From: Lentinula raphanica
Taxonomy: Eukaryota > Basidiomycota > Agaricomycetes > Agaricales > Omphalotaceae
Direction: 5' to 3'
Assembly: GCA_027919835.1 (NCBI GenBank)
Contig: JANVFP010000031.1
Span: forward strand, 558,001 to 622,000
Length of the DNA stretch: 64,000 bases
In this document: one piece after another, positions 44,974 to 56,533 of the stretch
Layout: each line of letters starts with the position of its first letter
Position numbering within the stretch: position 1 is the stretch's first letter
Position numbers and translations under genes: made by a program
The notes under the pieces: model-generated
Seen by the model: only the letters and a program-made list of their open reading frames with translations
Databases searched by the model: none
Told to the model about the DNA's origin: nothing

Positions 44974-45984
44974 ATGAAGCGCCGCACTTTCCTCGAATCC
45001 CAGAAGACCATGAACTCAATCAAATGGATTATACCGCCAAAACATCCTAGGCTTGTTATGGAGGGCGAAGCGGTATCCACTACGGAAAGGGCAGCCAACC
45101 TTCGTCAATTACTGTATCCAGACAACATATCCAACATAGGATCGTCGAGCTCGACACCTATCGATTCGAACCCCTCTCACATGGATGGACCGCTTGCTGA
45201 AGATTTGATACCGGACCTTCCCAACGAAGAACCATTTGACAAGACACCTCCGGACTCTGATCAGCGCTCAAAGAAGACTCAGGTTTGTTCACACCTTTAT
45301 CTTTTGGGATCCGTGTAATTGACTTGAGTTCTCGATGCAGTCAGGCGAAACTCTACATAGACCAGTTCATCCCAGAACTTCCTCGGCTATTATCATTCAT
45401 CCTTGCTGGAGAGGCATCAGAAGACATCGGAATGCCATACTCTTGTGGTCAAGGCCTTCGCTTGGTGCAGTGCCACGACTGTTTCAAGTACAAGACATCA
45501 TGTGAGGCATGTTTTATCCGGCGACACTATGCTACACCTTTTCACTGGCCAAGAGTATGGCAAGCAAAAGGCTTTTTTAAGAAGATGGACATCGCCTGCT
45601 TCTGCGGGAACACCTACGCTATAGATCTCTGCTCTCGCCCCATCAACGGAGAATGTCCAAACGCAAGTGGCGCTCATGGTGTAATGATTGTTGATTCTAA
45701 CGGAATACATGCCACCCGTATTTGTTACTGTTTTTGCAAGGGTTTCCCAAATTATCCTACACAACTTATGCGAGCCCGACTCTTCCCTGGGACAATAACA
45801 CTTCCGCAGACGATATTCACATTTCGTGTGTTGGATGAGTTTCAAGAACACCATCTCGCATCCAAGAAGGCGGCCTATGACTACATCGGTGCATTGCAAA
45901 GGTTGAGCGATGGAGTATTTACGCATGAAGTACCAGTGCATATCAAGGGTCTTCACGAGTCCCGGACGAGTCATACCTGTGACC

Positions 45985-46260
45985 TGACCTGCAGGTATTT
46001 GGCCTCCAACATTCTGACCTGTGACCTGTTGCTGACCTGTGCTCACAGGTACCTGACCTGCAGGTCCAGGTATACCTGCAAGTAATTTGACAATACCTGC
46101 AGGTTACCTGGACCTGTCCCTATAAAATATTTTCCTAAGTCTGACCTGTGACCTGTTATGACCTGTGCACACAGGTACCTGGACCTGCGGGTCACAAAAC
46201 CTGCAGGTATTCCCACGGATCTTACCTGCGAGTACTCACAGGTTACCTGACCTGCTGAAG
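45985..46260. repeat. ACCTGCAGGT / TGACCTGTGACC minisatellite
   Basis: Irregular repeats of palindromic ACCTGCAGGT and GACCTGTGACCTG units. The second half recurs in the tandem copy at 46681-46850. Confidence 0.8.
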
Positions 46261-47272
46261 ACCCTTAGTGCGTATCCTCGTTATCACAATGATTGTTACC
46301 AACGTAGAATGTTGTCTAGGACCCATATTCCCAATTTGTACTCGCAGTCCGAGTATGGCGACATCTATGCCTTCAAAAATGGTCCGGACAAGCTCACGAC
46401 CTAGGGTCCTCTTTTCCTCACTGCACTCCTGGTTCCCTGGTCCTGTTTTGTCCAGCCTGTCCCGAGGACAGTTACAATATGGAGATTGGGTGGGAACGAA
46501 CACTGGAACATCTGAAGTATGTGATACACTCCTCTGTGGCTCTGATGATTCACGCTGCACTTAGACACCTAAACCAAGAGCAGCTCGAGCTTGATGGAAA
46601 TTTTCATTTGCAACAATTGGAGAAGAAAAATTACTCTGACCCAAATGATATCTTCCTGGAGACCGCGAAGGGTATAGGTTGACAATACCTGCAGGTTACC
46701 TGGACCTGTCCCTATAAAATATTTTCCTAAGTCTGACCTGTGACCTGTTATGACCTGTGCACACAGGTACCTGGACCTGCGGGTCACAAAACCTGCAGGT
46801 ATTCCCACGGATCTTACCTGCGAGTACTCACAGGTTACCTGACCTGCTGAAGACCCTTAGTGCGTATCCTCGTTATCACAATGATTGTTACCAACGTAGA
46901 ATGTTGTCTAGGACCCATATTCCCAATTTGTACTCGCAGTCCGAGTATGGCAACATCTATGCCTTCAAAAATGGTCCGGACAAGCTCACGACCTAGGGTC
47001 CTCTTTTCCTCACTGCACTCCTGGTTCCCTGGTCCTGTTTTGTCCAGCCTGTCCCGAGGACAGTTACAATATGGAGATTGGGTGGGAACGAACACTGGAA
47101 CATCTGAAGTATGTGATACACTCCTCTGTGGCTCTGATGATTCACGCTGCACTTAGACACCTAAACCAAGAGCAGCTCGAGCTTGATGGAAATTTTCATT
47201 TGCAACAATTGGAGAAGAAAAATTACTCTGACCCAAATGATATCTTCCTGGAGACCGCGAAGGGTATAGGAT
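46089..47272. repeat. Near-perfect 592-bp tandem duplication
   Basis: Copies at 46089-46680 and 46681-47272. Both start GACAATACCTGCAGGTTACC and run to GCGAAGGGTATAGG. I noticed a single difference (TATGGCGACATC versus TATGGCAACATC), so the duplication is recent. Confidence 0.92.
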
Positions 47273-47398
47273 ATCTTCCTGATGAAGACGTATATAAGGA
47301 GTATCAGAAAGCAGCATTGGACAGTAGTGAGGTGAGTGATGATTTTTAGCTGCCTAGAGCTCCGCTGATTGTTCTCAAACCTCAGAAGTCAACGTGTA

Positions 47399-47664
47399 AG
47401 ATAGGGCTCATGGACAATTCGCATACATCACATGACTTGTGAAACCAGAAGTGTAACAGTGCAGATGATGCTTCAAAAATGAATAGCACTGCAAGATGGC
47501 CTTTTCTTCAAAATATGCTTGCGCAGAGTTCTTCATTCAGACTTTAAAAACATTTCTGTGCAAGCAGTTTTTTTATTTTCATCGACAATTGGAGGCTATT
47601 AATTTTTTTCGGCCTTTTCACAGCTAATCATGTGATGTATGTGAATCGTCCATGAGCCCTATCT
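47399..47664. mobile_element. Stowaway-like MITE, 266 bp, TA duplication
   Basis: Terminal inverted repeats of ~36 bases: AGATAGGGCTCATGGACAAT on the left, with its complement (ATCGTCCATGAGCCCTATCT) on the right, flanked by TA on both sides. It lies inside the KDZ relic. TA duplication points to a Tc1/mariner-mobilised element. Confidence 0.8.
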
Positions 47665-48321
47665 TAGTTATCTCAACATCGTGAATAATCAAAACAAGTC
47701 AAAGTTCAAGAACATGAAGATCACTGGTGTTGTAAACGTAGTTTGCTCACACAGCATCATCCGATCCTCAGTGAACCTTCCCAAAGGTGAAGCGTAAGTG
47801 ATCCTTTTGTCAATCTAAGTTTTGTGGTTGCTCAGTATTCATGCAGGCACAAACTGTCTGATTTTGCGCTTGCACACGCTCACTCTCATACTCGTTATAA
47901 TCAAAATCCTCTGCATCTCGGGGTCTCCGATTGAATGCTCTCTTATGACTGTAACTGTCAATACTGCGTCAAGCTGGAAGAGCGCTTCGATATCCATTTC
48001 CTGGAACTCAACACGGTTATCAAACAGACTCGGTGTTCCATACCGGCACTACATATTGAAGACCACAAGGATCAATGCAAATATGAATTCAACAGTGCCT
48101 ACATCCCCTGTTCTGGTCACTTCTATGGAGAGAATATCGAAGCTATGTGGGTGGAATCTAACCAGCTTGGTCCTGTGACTCGCCAGATGAACCATGGCAA
48201 TCGTATCGGGACAATCACACTGAACTACACATACTGGAACTGGTTGAAAATTACCAGAATGCACCTTTCGTTGTTCAAGGCTTACAAGGAGGCGTTAACG
48301 AGGTATATAGTCGGTTCTTAG

Positions 48322-49568
48322 TATAATGCCTTATGACAGGTCACTTAGCACGAACACAGAGTACGACTTCACAGATTCGTCAATCAAATTGTATTTATAG
48401 CGAGGTGTGGGGCGTTGTCAGAGATTCCGCACTATCTTATATCTCAAGTCGAACGCAGTCTTGTAAGATCTTTTAGATCAGCAATACTGGTCAGCAGAAC
48501 GAAGTGACACGGATATACCAGTCGTAGATCTGGACTAGAGGGTTTGTTTTGAGTGGCTTCCACTCGGATAAGGGTTTTTAGGCTCAGAAAGCAACGGGGT
48601 ACCAGACGTTATGGTAGACCAATTGATTCCGCTCCCGGGTGAAGCAGTACTGATCACTATTCTCAGTAAAACCTCGAAGATCACGCAGATCACCAATCAC
48701 TACGTGTCAACTTGAACAGAGCCACCAAAACTCTGCACGTTCACTTGGCACAACCTGAGACCAAGTCCTCTGTATCTCCGGAACGGAGTCTACCTTCAAC
48801 TAGCAAGTGACAGACACCAAGTCAAACCACTCAAAAGTCGGGCTTATCGCGATGAAGTAACACACTTAATCTGCAAGGTCCGGTACGGCTTAGAAGCCTT
48901 TACTCCCACGTATGGATGAAAAGGATTACCAGTTCAGAGAGATCTGGGCGCGAAACTTGTTTCATGTGTGCGGATACAGGTCTTTAAGTACACTACGAAA
49001 AGTCCAATACCCATATTTGTCCTTGATCTAGTAGATCTAGCTATTTCTACGGACGGAGTCCAATAATATACACTTAAATAGTAAAATATGACTGAAACGA
49101 TACAAACATGCAAGGAAATAGTAAGGAAAACAGAGAAAAAGCTGAAACTTGTCCGTATTTCGTCGTACTTTCGCCAGATCTAGAAGACCAAGCAAGTTCC
49201 GACCATGGTCTGTGCGGCCTCCACATGCTAGGGTGCCTAACTCGTCAGAGTGGCTCCTGCCTGTGTTGCTCAAGTGTTTCCGACGAATTTGCTTCCGCGG
49301 AATAGTAGTGGTCTCCCCAAGTTAATGAGATAGACTCGTAACAGTGGTTGATCTTGCAGATCAGGTTGGTCTGGTCCATAGCTTTCGAACGGTATGCATA
49401 TAGCCTGGTGTTCTGGAGCGGTCAATGAAGATAAATGCTTCAGAAGTGTTTTCCGTAGGTTTCCGCGCGTTTCTGTGGGTGCTGGTCAAAGCTGTACATA
49501 TCATACGCTATATCCCAGTTTAGAACTTGAACATATGCATGTTTCCGCTGCGGGTTTCACCCGTACTG
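48322..49568. other. Non-coding region with GATC-N5-GATC dyads
   Basis: No gene supported over 1.2 kb. Short dyads of the form AGATC(N5)GATC recur, for example GATCTTTTAGATC near 48472, GATCACGCAGATC near 48680, GATCTAGTAGATC near 49025 and GATCTTGCAGATC near 49351. The pattern resumes right of the LTR element. Confidence 0.5.
49564..49568. repeat. Target-site duplication, left
   Basis: TACTG before the element, matching TACTG at 52917-52921. Confidence 0.85.
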
Positions 49569-50401
49569 TGTTAGAGTGCTTGATGCTCTAACCCTCGACA
49601 GCACCACAGACGACGGCTACGAGCGATTGATCCACACAAACGTCGTAGAAACTGCTAGGCAGGAAAGTCTACACCGAATGTCTGGACTCGAAAGGGTTGT
49701 TGATAGTTGTTATTACACGTTGATGTTACACCAGAACCAGAACCAGAGACGAAACAAGAGAGAAAGAGCCAAAACCAAAGCCGAGTACGATTCAAAATAA
49801 CTGATCTGGGATCTTTACATGCAAGTATCTAGCCTTTATATACTACTGGAAGTCCATATCCCAATTTAGGTCATTGGAGTCATGCTGACTCATTTGTATT
49901 GTTCCTAATTCACATGGGGTGTCTCCTGTCATCCTGAGTCAATATGACTGGACTCGAGTCATATTGAACAGCCTTCTGTTGAACTAGATCAAGAATAGCT
50001 AGTCTGGAATCCTGAAAAGGCATAGTTCCATGTCATTGTAAAACCATGGAAAAGTGTTCCTGAACTAGACCAAGAATAGCTAGTATGGAATCCTGAAAAG
50101 GAATAGTCCCAATGTTAGTGTAAATCCGTGGGAAAATACTCCGGAGCTAGATCAAGACAATAAGGATTGAGTCACTGAAAGGGGAAATCTCCAAGTATGG
50201 TTAGACCGTGGGAAATTAGACCGGAAATAGGTCCGGAACTTGTTATATTAGATCCAGAAAAGAAATAGTGCAGATCTGAGACCATGGGTTTGGTTTAGAG
50301 CATATCCGAGCTGTAAAAATGCGGAATTAATGAGGAATAATCCCAGGAGTATCGAGGAAATTTGTAGGGGGGGCAGGGGACATATGTTATGCTTCATAAC
50401 A
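49569..50401 (-). repeat. 3' LTR of the non-autonomous element
   Basis: Minus-strand ends TGTTATGAAG ... CACTCTAACA (TGTTA/TAACA inverted termini). Nearly identical to 52084-52916. Confidence 0.88.
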
Positions 50402-50436
50402 TTACTCCCTCCTCCAGGCTAATCCCTCCTACCAGA

Positions 50437-51990
50437 TCAGGGGGATGTAGGGATACAATGATTCAACTCTGCTTTGAATTCCACAGATTGATTGCACAGC
50501 TCATTTGGTGATCCTGGGGGTGGCAAATATAATGGAGGCGGTTCAGGAGGTGGTAATGGTTTGACGGGCAAGTCAGGAGGAGATGGTGTTTGGTGTGCAG
50601 GTAAAACTCCATAACTTGAGTGGCCTTGTCCTAAACCATTTATCCAGATTGGTTGCCACAATATATCATTAGCATACCGGTAATCACTCTTCTCAAAGTG
50701 ATGTGCTAGTGGGTCATTCCGAGTAATCAGGTCCTGAAGTTGTCCTTCTTGATTCTGTTCTCCACAACTGAAGTGACCAGACTCATCCACATTGGGGCCA
50801 GAAACTGGGTTACAAGTTGGTTCAGTGACTTGCAGTGGTACAGTGTTCAGAACTGTTGGACTCCTGACCAGTGATAGAATAGTAGCAACAAAAGGTTTAG
50901 GTATGTCTAGATCTTGTTTGTGCTCTCTAGGTGATTTTATCACAACAGCAGAGGCAGAGTGATCATCATCCTCAAAGACTTCAGAAGATGTAACCTGTTG
51001 CAAAACCAAGATCTGTTGAACAATCTGATCAAACTCAGATCGAATATGGTCCTGATGGAGGGCTTTCTGGAAAAACAGTGGCCTAACAGCATCTAGCTGG
51101 GACACAAGTTTAATCCATTCCTTGGGTGACCTTTCAGGATGATCTCGTGAACCTATAGACAGTACAAAGTTGCGACATCGAGTAGCCAGTTGATTGAGTG
51201 GATTCTCTGTCAATGCATCCTTTGTCACTAGAGCAGATGCTGATGATGAATGTGAAGCATATGTAGGGACAGTGGAATACAAAGATTCAACCTTCATGGG
51301 AAGTGCAGAAGTTCTTGGAGGGCTAATGGACTGGCTCTGGATAGAGGGGATAGTCTGAGCTGCCTGGAGTTTGACTGAAGTAGGAGCATGAAACCCTGGA
51401 TGTAATGATGAAGATGACACCTTTGCACTGGGAGTTCCTTGCTTCAGAACTCGAGCTTTAGCTGGTTGCTTATAGACAGGCAACATGGAACTGTAGTGCA
51501 GCGGAGGTATGGAAGTTGCTGACATTACTTCAACAGATGGAATGTATACCTGGCCTGAAGTTTGGTGTGTCACTGTAGGCCCTTGCATGTAACCATTATG
51601 ATGAGTGGATACCAGAGATATTTGTAAAGGATAATGTGAAGGGGGTGGTTGCCATTGCCAACCTAAGGGATCAATTGGGGGTGGATCAGGTGGCAGTGAT
51701 AGATAAGGATAGGGAACATGAGTGTTTGGTGGCATAGGCATCATGGGATATGAAGACAGAGGCCTATGTTGTTCTCCTGACACTCGAATCGGATTCCAGG
51801 ATGCTTGAGCATAACCTGAAGAATATCTGTTACTAGTTGTAACAGGGGACTGAGTCTTGTTTCCTATCCGGACGGTCGTCATTGGCTCAACCGGAGGAAG
51901 ACAGTGACTAGAATTGTTGTAGAAGACACCTTGTGTCATTATGAGAAGGGATATCAATCTGAGTTCTCCGTCCAAGGAGTGATGTGACAC
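50437..51990 (-). CDS. Pro-rich gag-like ORF of the LTR element, 517 aa
   Basis: An uninterrupted single-exon frame that fills the internal region. The N-terminal ~180 residues are rich in Pro, Tyr, His and Ser (YLSLPPDPPPIDPLGWQWQP). Residues ~265-345 look helical and could be a capsid-like segment (LATRCRNFVLSIGSRDHPER, PKEWIKLVSQLDAVRPLFF, then QDHIRSEFDQIVQQILVLQ). The C-terminus is again Pro-rich (PVKPLPPPEPPPLYLPPPG). No CCHC knuckle, protease or RT is present. By position it is the likely structural protein of a non-autonomous element, but homology to known Gag is not established. It stops 35 bases before the left LTR. Confidence 0.7.
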   Translation of the reverse strand: MSHHSLDGELRLISLLIMTQGVFYNNSSHCLPPVEPMTTVRIGNKTQSPVTTSNRYSSGYAQASWNPIRVSGEQHRPLSSYPMMPMPPNTHVPYPYLSLPPDPPPIDPLGWQWQPPPSHYPLQISLVSTHHNGYMQGPTVTHQTSGQVYIPSVEVMSATSIPPLHYSSMLPVYKQPAKARVLKQGTPSAKVSSSSLHPGFHAPTSVKLQAAQTIPSIQSQSISPPRTSALPMKVESLYSTVPTYASHSSSASALVTKDALTENPLNQLATRCRNFVLSIGSRDHPERSPKEWIKLVSQLDAVRPLFFQKALHQDHIRSEFDQIVQQILVLQQVTSSEVFEDDDHSASAVVIKSPREHKQDLDIPKPFVATILSLVRSPTVLNTVPLQVTEPTCNPVSGPNVDESGHFSCGEQNQEGQLQDLITRNDPLAHHFEKSDYRYANDILWQPIWINGLGQGHSSYGVLPAHQTPSPPDLPVKPLPPPEPPPLYLPPPGSPNELCNQSVEFKAELNHCIPTSP

Positions 51991-52083
51991 AGCAAGGGCA
52001 GGAGATCAGGGATGATGGATAACGGATCCTTTGTCCAAAGGGTAGCGTAGACTTCCCTGGGGGCAGTGAGAGATCAGTTATTA

Positions 52084-52916
52084 TGTTAGAGTGCTTGATG
52101 CTCTAACCCTCGACGGCACCACAGACGACGGCTACGAGCGATTGATCCACACAAACGTCGTAGAAACTGCTAGGCAGGAAAGTCTACACTGAATGTCTGG
52201 ACTCGAAAGGGTTGTTGATAGTTGTTATTACACGTTGATGTTACACCAGAACCAGAACCAGAGACGAAACAAGAGAGAAAGAGCCAAAACCAAAGCCGAG
52301 TACGATTCAAAATAACTGATCTGGGATCTTTACATGCAAGTATCTAGCCTTTATATACTACTGGAAGTCCATATCCCAATTTGGGTCATTGGAGTCATGC
52401 TGACTCATTTGTATTGTTCCTAATTCACATGGGGTGTCTCCTGTCATCCTGAGTCAATATGACTGGACTTGAGTCATATTGAACAGCCTTCTGTTGAACT
52501 AGATCAAGAATAGCTAGTCTGGAATCCTGAAAAGGCATAGTTCCATGTCATTGTAAAACCATGGAAAAGTGTTCCTGAACTAGACCAAGAATAGCTAGTA
52601 TGGAATCCTGAAAAGGAATAGTCCCAATGTTAGTGTAAATCCGTGGGAAAATACTCCGGAGCTAGATCAAGACAATAAGGATTGAGTCACTGAAAGGGGA
52701 AATCTCCAAGTATGGTTAGACCGTGGGAAATTAGACCGGAAATAGGTCCGGAACTTGTTATATTAGATCCAGAAAAGAAATAGTGCAGATCTGAGACCAT
52801 GGGTTTGGTTTAGAGCATATCCGAGCTGTAAAAATGCGGAATTAATGAGGAATAATCCCAGGAGTATCGAGGAAATTTGTAAGGGGGGCAGGGAACATAT
52901 GTTATGCTTCATAACA
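52084..52916 (-). repeat. 5' LTR of the non-autonomous element
   Basis: Partner of 49569-50401. Differences noticed include CGACGGCACC versus CGACAGCACC and AATTTGGGTC versus AATTTAGGTC. Confidence 0.88.
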
Positions 52917-53799
52917 TACTGCCACGGAAATACTAGATCATCATGTTTCCAATGGTTTCCGCTACTTTGCGTAGGGTTTCCGTGTGGTAACTCGTCCGGA
53001 TAGGTTCTCATCGTGTCTGATCTGCTAGATCAAGTGAAATTTCTGTCATCACAGCCAAGTACCAAACTCAGTTATGCCGATCCGGCAGATCTTGATACTA
53101 AGTCAATATTCCCTTGGTGTGCTCGTACCAGTAGTCAGCATTCTTGAAGGATCCCCGACCAAGGGTGCGAGCAATAGCTCTAAGTGGATATTCATGGCTG
53201 ATCCTGCCAAAGGATCTGTATCCAAGCTTATACTGATACAAGTTTGACTGCTAGTTCGGGCTCACTACAGTCCTTATTGATACTATGCAATGGTCTAAGT
53301 TGATCTTTTTGATCATTGCACGCCTGCGCGGAAAAACCGCGCAACATCTCCCCCAAACTAAAGATCTGACCGTCCCCGGTCATCGCTATGGGTAGTGCAG
53401 GCTCGTATCCCTTGGAAGGAGTGTTACTGTAGCTGATCCGACAGATCAATCACTTTTCCGCAAAATTCTGACTTGATTATACCCGGTGATCTAACAGATC
53501 AAGTTGATCCGTTGATCTAGCACCCGTACCGACAACTCCACTGTCCTCTTGTCGAAAACGCTAAGTCCTCGGTTTGTTATCGGCGCTTAATTTCCGAGTG
53601 TGATATCATGACGTAAATCACGCTTCTAATTCTATCACATCACATACACACTTCCTCAAAACGACTTCTTTTCAACATTTTATATACTATCCCTATGCCT
53701 AGGCCTGGGATTAGTAAGTGCTGACAAAGGTTCAACGGACTTGGAAAATTTTCTAAGTTCGTTTCTTCCTTTCCCCATCGTTGTCCTCATCCTTGACCG
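52917..53799. other. Non-coding region with GATC-N5-GATC dyads, upstream of 53800 gene
   Basis: Dyads continue: GATCTGCTAGATC near 53019, GATCCGGCAGATC near 53080, GATCCGACAGATC near 53436 and GATCTAACAGATC near 53489. The right end would be the promoter of the 53800 gene, with a TATA-like TTTATATACTATCC near 53680. No other gene is supported. Confidence 0.5.
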
Positions 53800-54640
53800 A
53801 TGGCGTCCTCTTCCAAACGATCCCTTCCTCGGCCAACTCCACAGGCTCCTGCTCCCCAACCTCTCAGGAAAAAGCTCTCCGTTCGCCCTGTTGACAAGTT
53901 GGATATCGACGCCGTTCACCGCGTGCACTTCGATCGTGCCCTCCGGGAGCTCGGAAAGGTCGCTAACGATTCGGATGCTCTTTTCCTTCCAGCCTCAGCT
54001 GAGGAATGCTCCTTACTCGTCAATCATTGGAAACACCTGCCCAATACAGCCAGCCCCGCTTTCAGCCTCCCTCGTTACACGCACATCGACGAAGTCAACT
54101 TTAAAACGGTGTTAGACCAAAACGTGGATGACATTCGGCCTGATACGTTCTATCCACCTCAGCTATCAACTTTTTGTCAAACATTTTCCACCGGGGCCAT
54201 ATCTGCTGCTGAGGGGTACCAACTCTACCAAGCTCTAGTCTTTCTGCAGTGCGGCTTTTCTTGCCTCATTCGAGGACACCTTTCCAAGGTGGAGATCCAT
54301 CGACGCCTGATGTCATTCACTGCTCTTCCCAACTTTTTGCATAGCTTGGTGCGTCTCAGTCCCATTCCCACGTCCTCTGCGTGACTGACCCTTCTTTCTT
54401 AGGAATATTACCAGCTTTATTGGCATGGTCGTCAAAACTGCCCCCTGGTTGCCCCGCTCCTCGTGATTCTCCTCTGCGAGTTTTGCGAGGAGCATCTGAC
54501 CCTGGCTGAGTATGCAGCTCGGGTTTACAATGTCAAGACACGGGACGGTCCTGGCATGAGCAGCAAGACGCGTGATCGCCTTTTGGTACGTACACCCTTT
54601 TCATGTCACTATTTCACAGGATACTGTGAAGCTTTTGTAA
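53800..54640 (+). CDS. Uncharacterised three-exon protein
   Basis: Family not recognised. Exons 53800-54348, 54403-54585 and 54620-54640 are in phase 0 and give 250 aa. ATG 53800 begins a short basic Pro/Ser N-terminus (MASSSKRSLPRPTPQAPAP). The rest looks helical and globular: VHRVHFDRALRELGKVAND, LLVNHWKHLPNTA, GYQLYQALVFLQCGFSCLIR, VAPLLVILLCEFCEEHLTL. The last exon adds only DTVKLL before a TAA, and AT-rich repeats begin right after. The natural C-terminus may therefore be lost and this a truncated copy of a longer gene. No signal peptide. It lies in transposon-rich surroundings. Confidence 0.55.
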
Positions 54641-56533
54641 AAAGGTCCGATGAGTTATCAAGGAACGTTTGAAAAAACCTGTGATAACTCGGAGGGGGCT
54701 CCGGAAATGGCTCCGGGGAGTGGTCATGCCTGTCACCACCTGTCACATGGGGCCTATATTTACTGTTTTGGGTAATTAATAATTATCCAGATATTAAATA
54801 AGCAGTACATTTTCAAAAAAACCCCAAAATTCATTAAAAATCTAAAAAATCCTAAAAAGCCAGATTAGGTCAGATCAGGGTATGTAAGCAAATGACCTCA
54901 TATAATCAAAAATGATGTAGGGTCAATATAGGTACTAAAAATAGCCCAAAAAATCACTAAAAATGCAAAAAATATTTAGGGATGGTATAGAGCCTATTGC
55001 AGGTCCAGGCCCATCAACATTACCAAAAAAGGAAAAAATTGATCATGATGTCATCTTGTAGCAAAAAATCTGAAAAAAAATCATAAAAATAGTTAAAAAA
55101 TTCAGGGGTGCCTTGTTGGCCCTGAAAATGCAAAATAAAAAAAAATACGCGACAAGTGTAAAAAGTTTTATCACTCCAAATCATACCAAATCCACTATAC
55201 AGTCAGAATATATGATGTATATGCTATTTTTAGCACCTCTAGCACCCTCGATCACTCAGAATAGCTTATATCACTTAAAAATCACACCAAACTGACAACA
55301 TTGAGTAAATATGATGTAAATGATATTTTTAGCACACCTAGTACCCTTGGACACTCAGAACAATTTTTATTACTCAATATGTTCAGTACACTTGGTACTT
55401 ATCACACCTAACATACTAAAATTTGGAACAGTAGTGATATGTATTATGTCTAACACAGTTGACAATAAATACTCAAAATAGTGTTATCTATGACGATATA
55501 ATTCGGACAAAATCGGTATAGGTGGTTGGGCACTCCGATTATTTGATCAATGAATCATGGTATTCGCATTTTGACTTGGACTGAATAAATAGACGCTCGA
55601 GTTGTGTACCGCTCCACTCTGAGTAGGGTCATATAGAAATGGCCTGCACCTGTTAGCACTAACACATATACATGATTGAGTTCAACAAGATGGCATATAA
55701 GTGTTGTTCATTGGTTATTGACTTGCAATAGACTCAAATCAGTCACTCTGGCAGAGATGTGATGAGCGCAATCACTATCTGAGCGCTCATTTCAGACTTT
55801 CCGTGCACGAAGCTTGAGTCTAATTGGTCATTGTTTCTTCACTGTTTTGTGATTGGAATGAAGCATTTCAACATAGAATGAACAGAACCATTTCGAGAAC
55901 TAGTACCAATAGTTGCAGCACTCGCGATCGCAAACTTCATCCATGGCCATTGAACTCGGTCCTATAAAAACATCGTATATTATTTATATATAACCCGCTG
56001 ACAAGTTGCCTATTATGTAGTACGATAGTTCGAAGTACGATAGTTCGAGTAGCTTTGTAGAAGACAGTAAGACCGTGAGCGAGCATAACGCATAGCGTCG
56101 TCAGAATATTCGGTGTAGATTTCCGTTTTGATTGGCCGGTCGAAGCACTGGACACAACCTGATATCGAGCATCAGTAATATAATGACCGATACGAGCCGA
56201 CTTGCCTGACACGAACAAGTGTAGCGCCGAATAATACCAAATGTCACGGGGGTAATGTGAGGATGAAGAGGGAAGGGGAAAAGAGGGTATGAAGTGGCGA
56301 TCGAAGGTGAAAGAAAGCATGTGTATTCAATAAACGAAGTGTATGGGATACGCAAAACAAAGCAGCACAGACAATGATTGGAAGACGATTGTCCTCACGA
56401 CCTTACACAAGAATCATATATACTGAAGACGATATGTCAGGAATCTTACTGTCAATATGCGAGAAATACGTACCGACTGATGAATATACAACGGAACGTA
56501 TGATCTAGAAACGACACGCAAAGAAAGGATGCT
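54641..56533. other. AT-rich non-coding region
   Basis: No supported gene over 1.9 kb. The part at 54780-55100 has many AAAAAT(C) runs. Two diverged ~105-base direct repeats lie at about 55188-55395 (each with ATGATGTAWATG, ATTTTTAGCACAYCTAG and CACTCAGAA). Minus-strand frames at 55937-56355 lack domains. Confidence 0.5.

Larger units (their letters stand above)
44974..48321 (+). pseudogene. KDZ (Kyakuja-Dileera-Zisupton) transposase relic
   Basis: DNA transposase of the KDZ group common in mushrooms. Exon 1 44974-45282 (MKRRTFLESQK) splices to 45345 in phase 0. It leads into the CxC2-like cysteine cluster: YSCGQGLRLVQCHDCFKYK, SCEACFIRRH, PFHWPRVWQAKGFFKK, then VMIVDSNGIHATRICYCF, MRARLFPGTITLPQTIFTFR and KKAAYDYIGALQRLSDG. 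After about 45960 the frame dissolves into ACCTGCAGGT-type repeats and a 592-base tandem duplication. Core transposase pieces return downstream: MKITGVVNVVCSHSIIRSSV, DFALAHAHSHTRYNQNP, then LSYDCNCQYCVKLEERFDIH, IPALHIEDHKDQCKYEFNSA, SGHFYGENIEAMWVESNQLG and YTYWNWLKITRM (47935-48321). A TA-flanked MITE sits at 47399-47664. It is not functional as it stands. Confidence 0.85.
49569..52916 (-). mobile_element. Young non-autonomous LTR retroelement
   Basis: Two 833-base LTRs (49569-50401 and 52084-52916) with about six differences noticed flank only 1.7 kb. The TACTG duplication is perfect. A purine-rich tract (GGAGGAGGGAG on the minus strand) adjoins the left LTR, so the element reads right to left. 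The sole ORF is a Pro-rich 517-aa protein; there is no protease, RT or integrase, so it must depend on enzymes of another element. Confidence 0.88.

Noticed and set aside
45985..46260. ACCTGCAGGT repeats as a regulatory array
   Set aside because: Irregular spacing and overlap with a tandem duplication fit a decaying minisatellite; no evidence for a binding role.
47265..47280. TTCCTGATG as another end of the CATCAGG family
   Set aside because: No partner end, duplication or conserved block nearby; same for TTCCTGATG near 42236.
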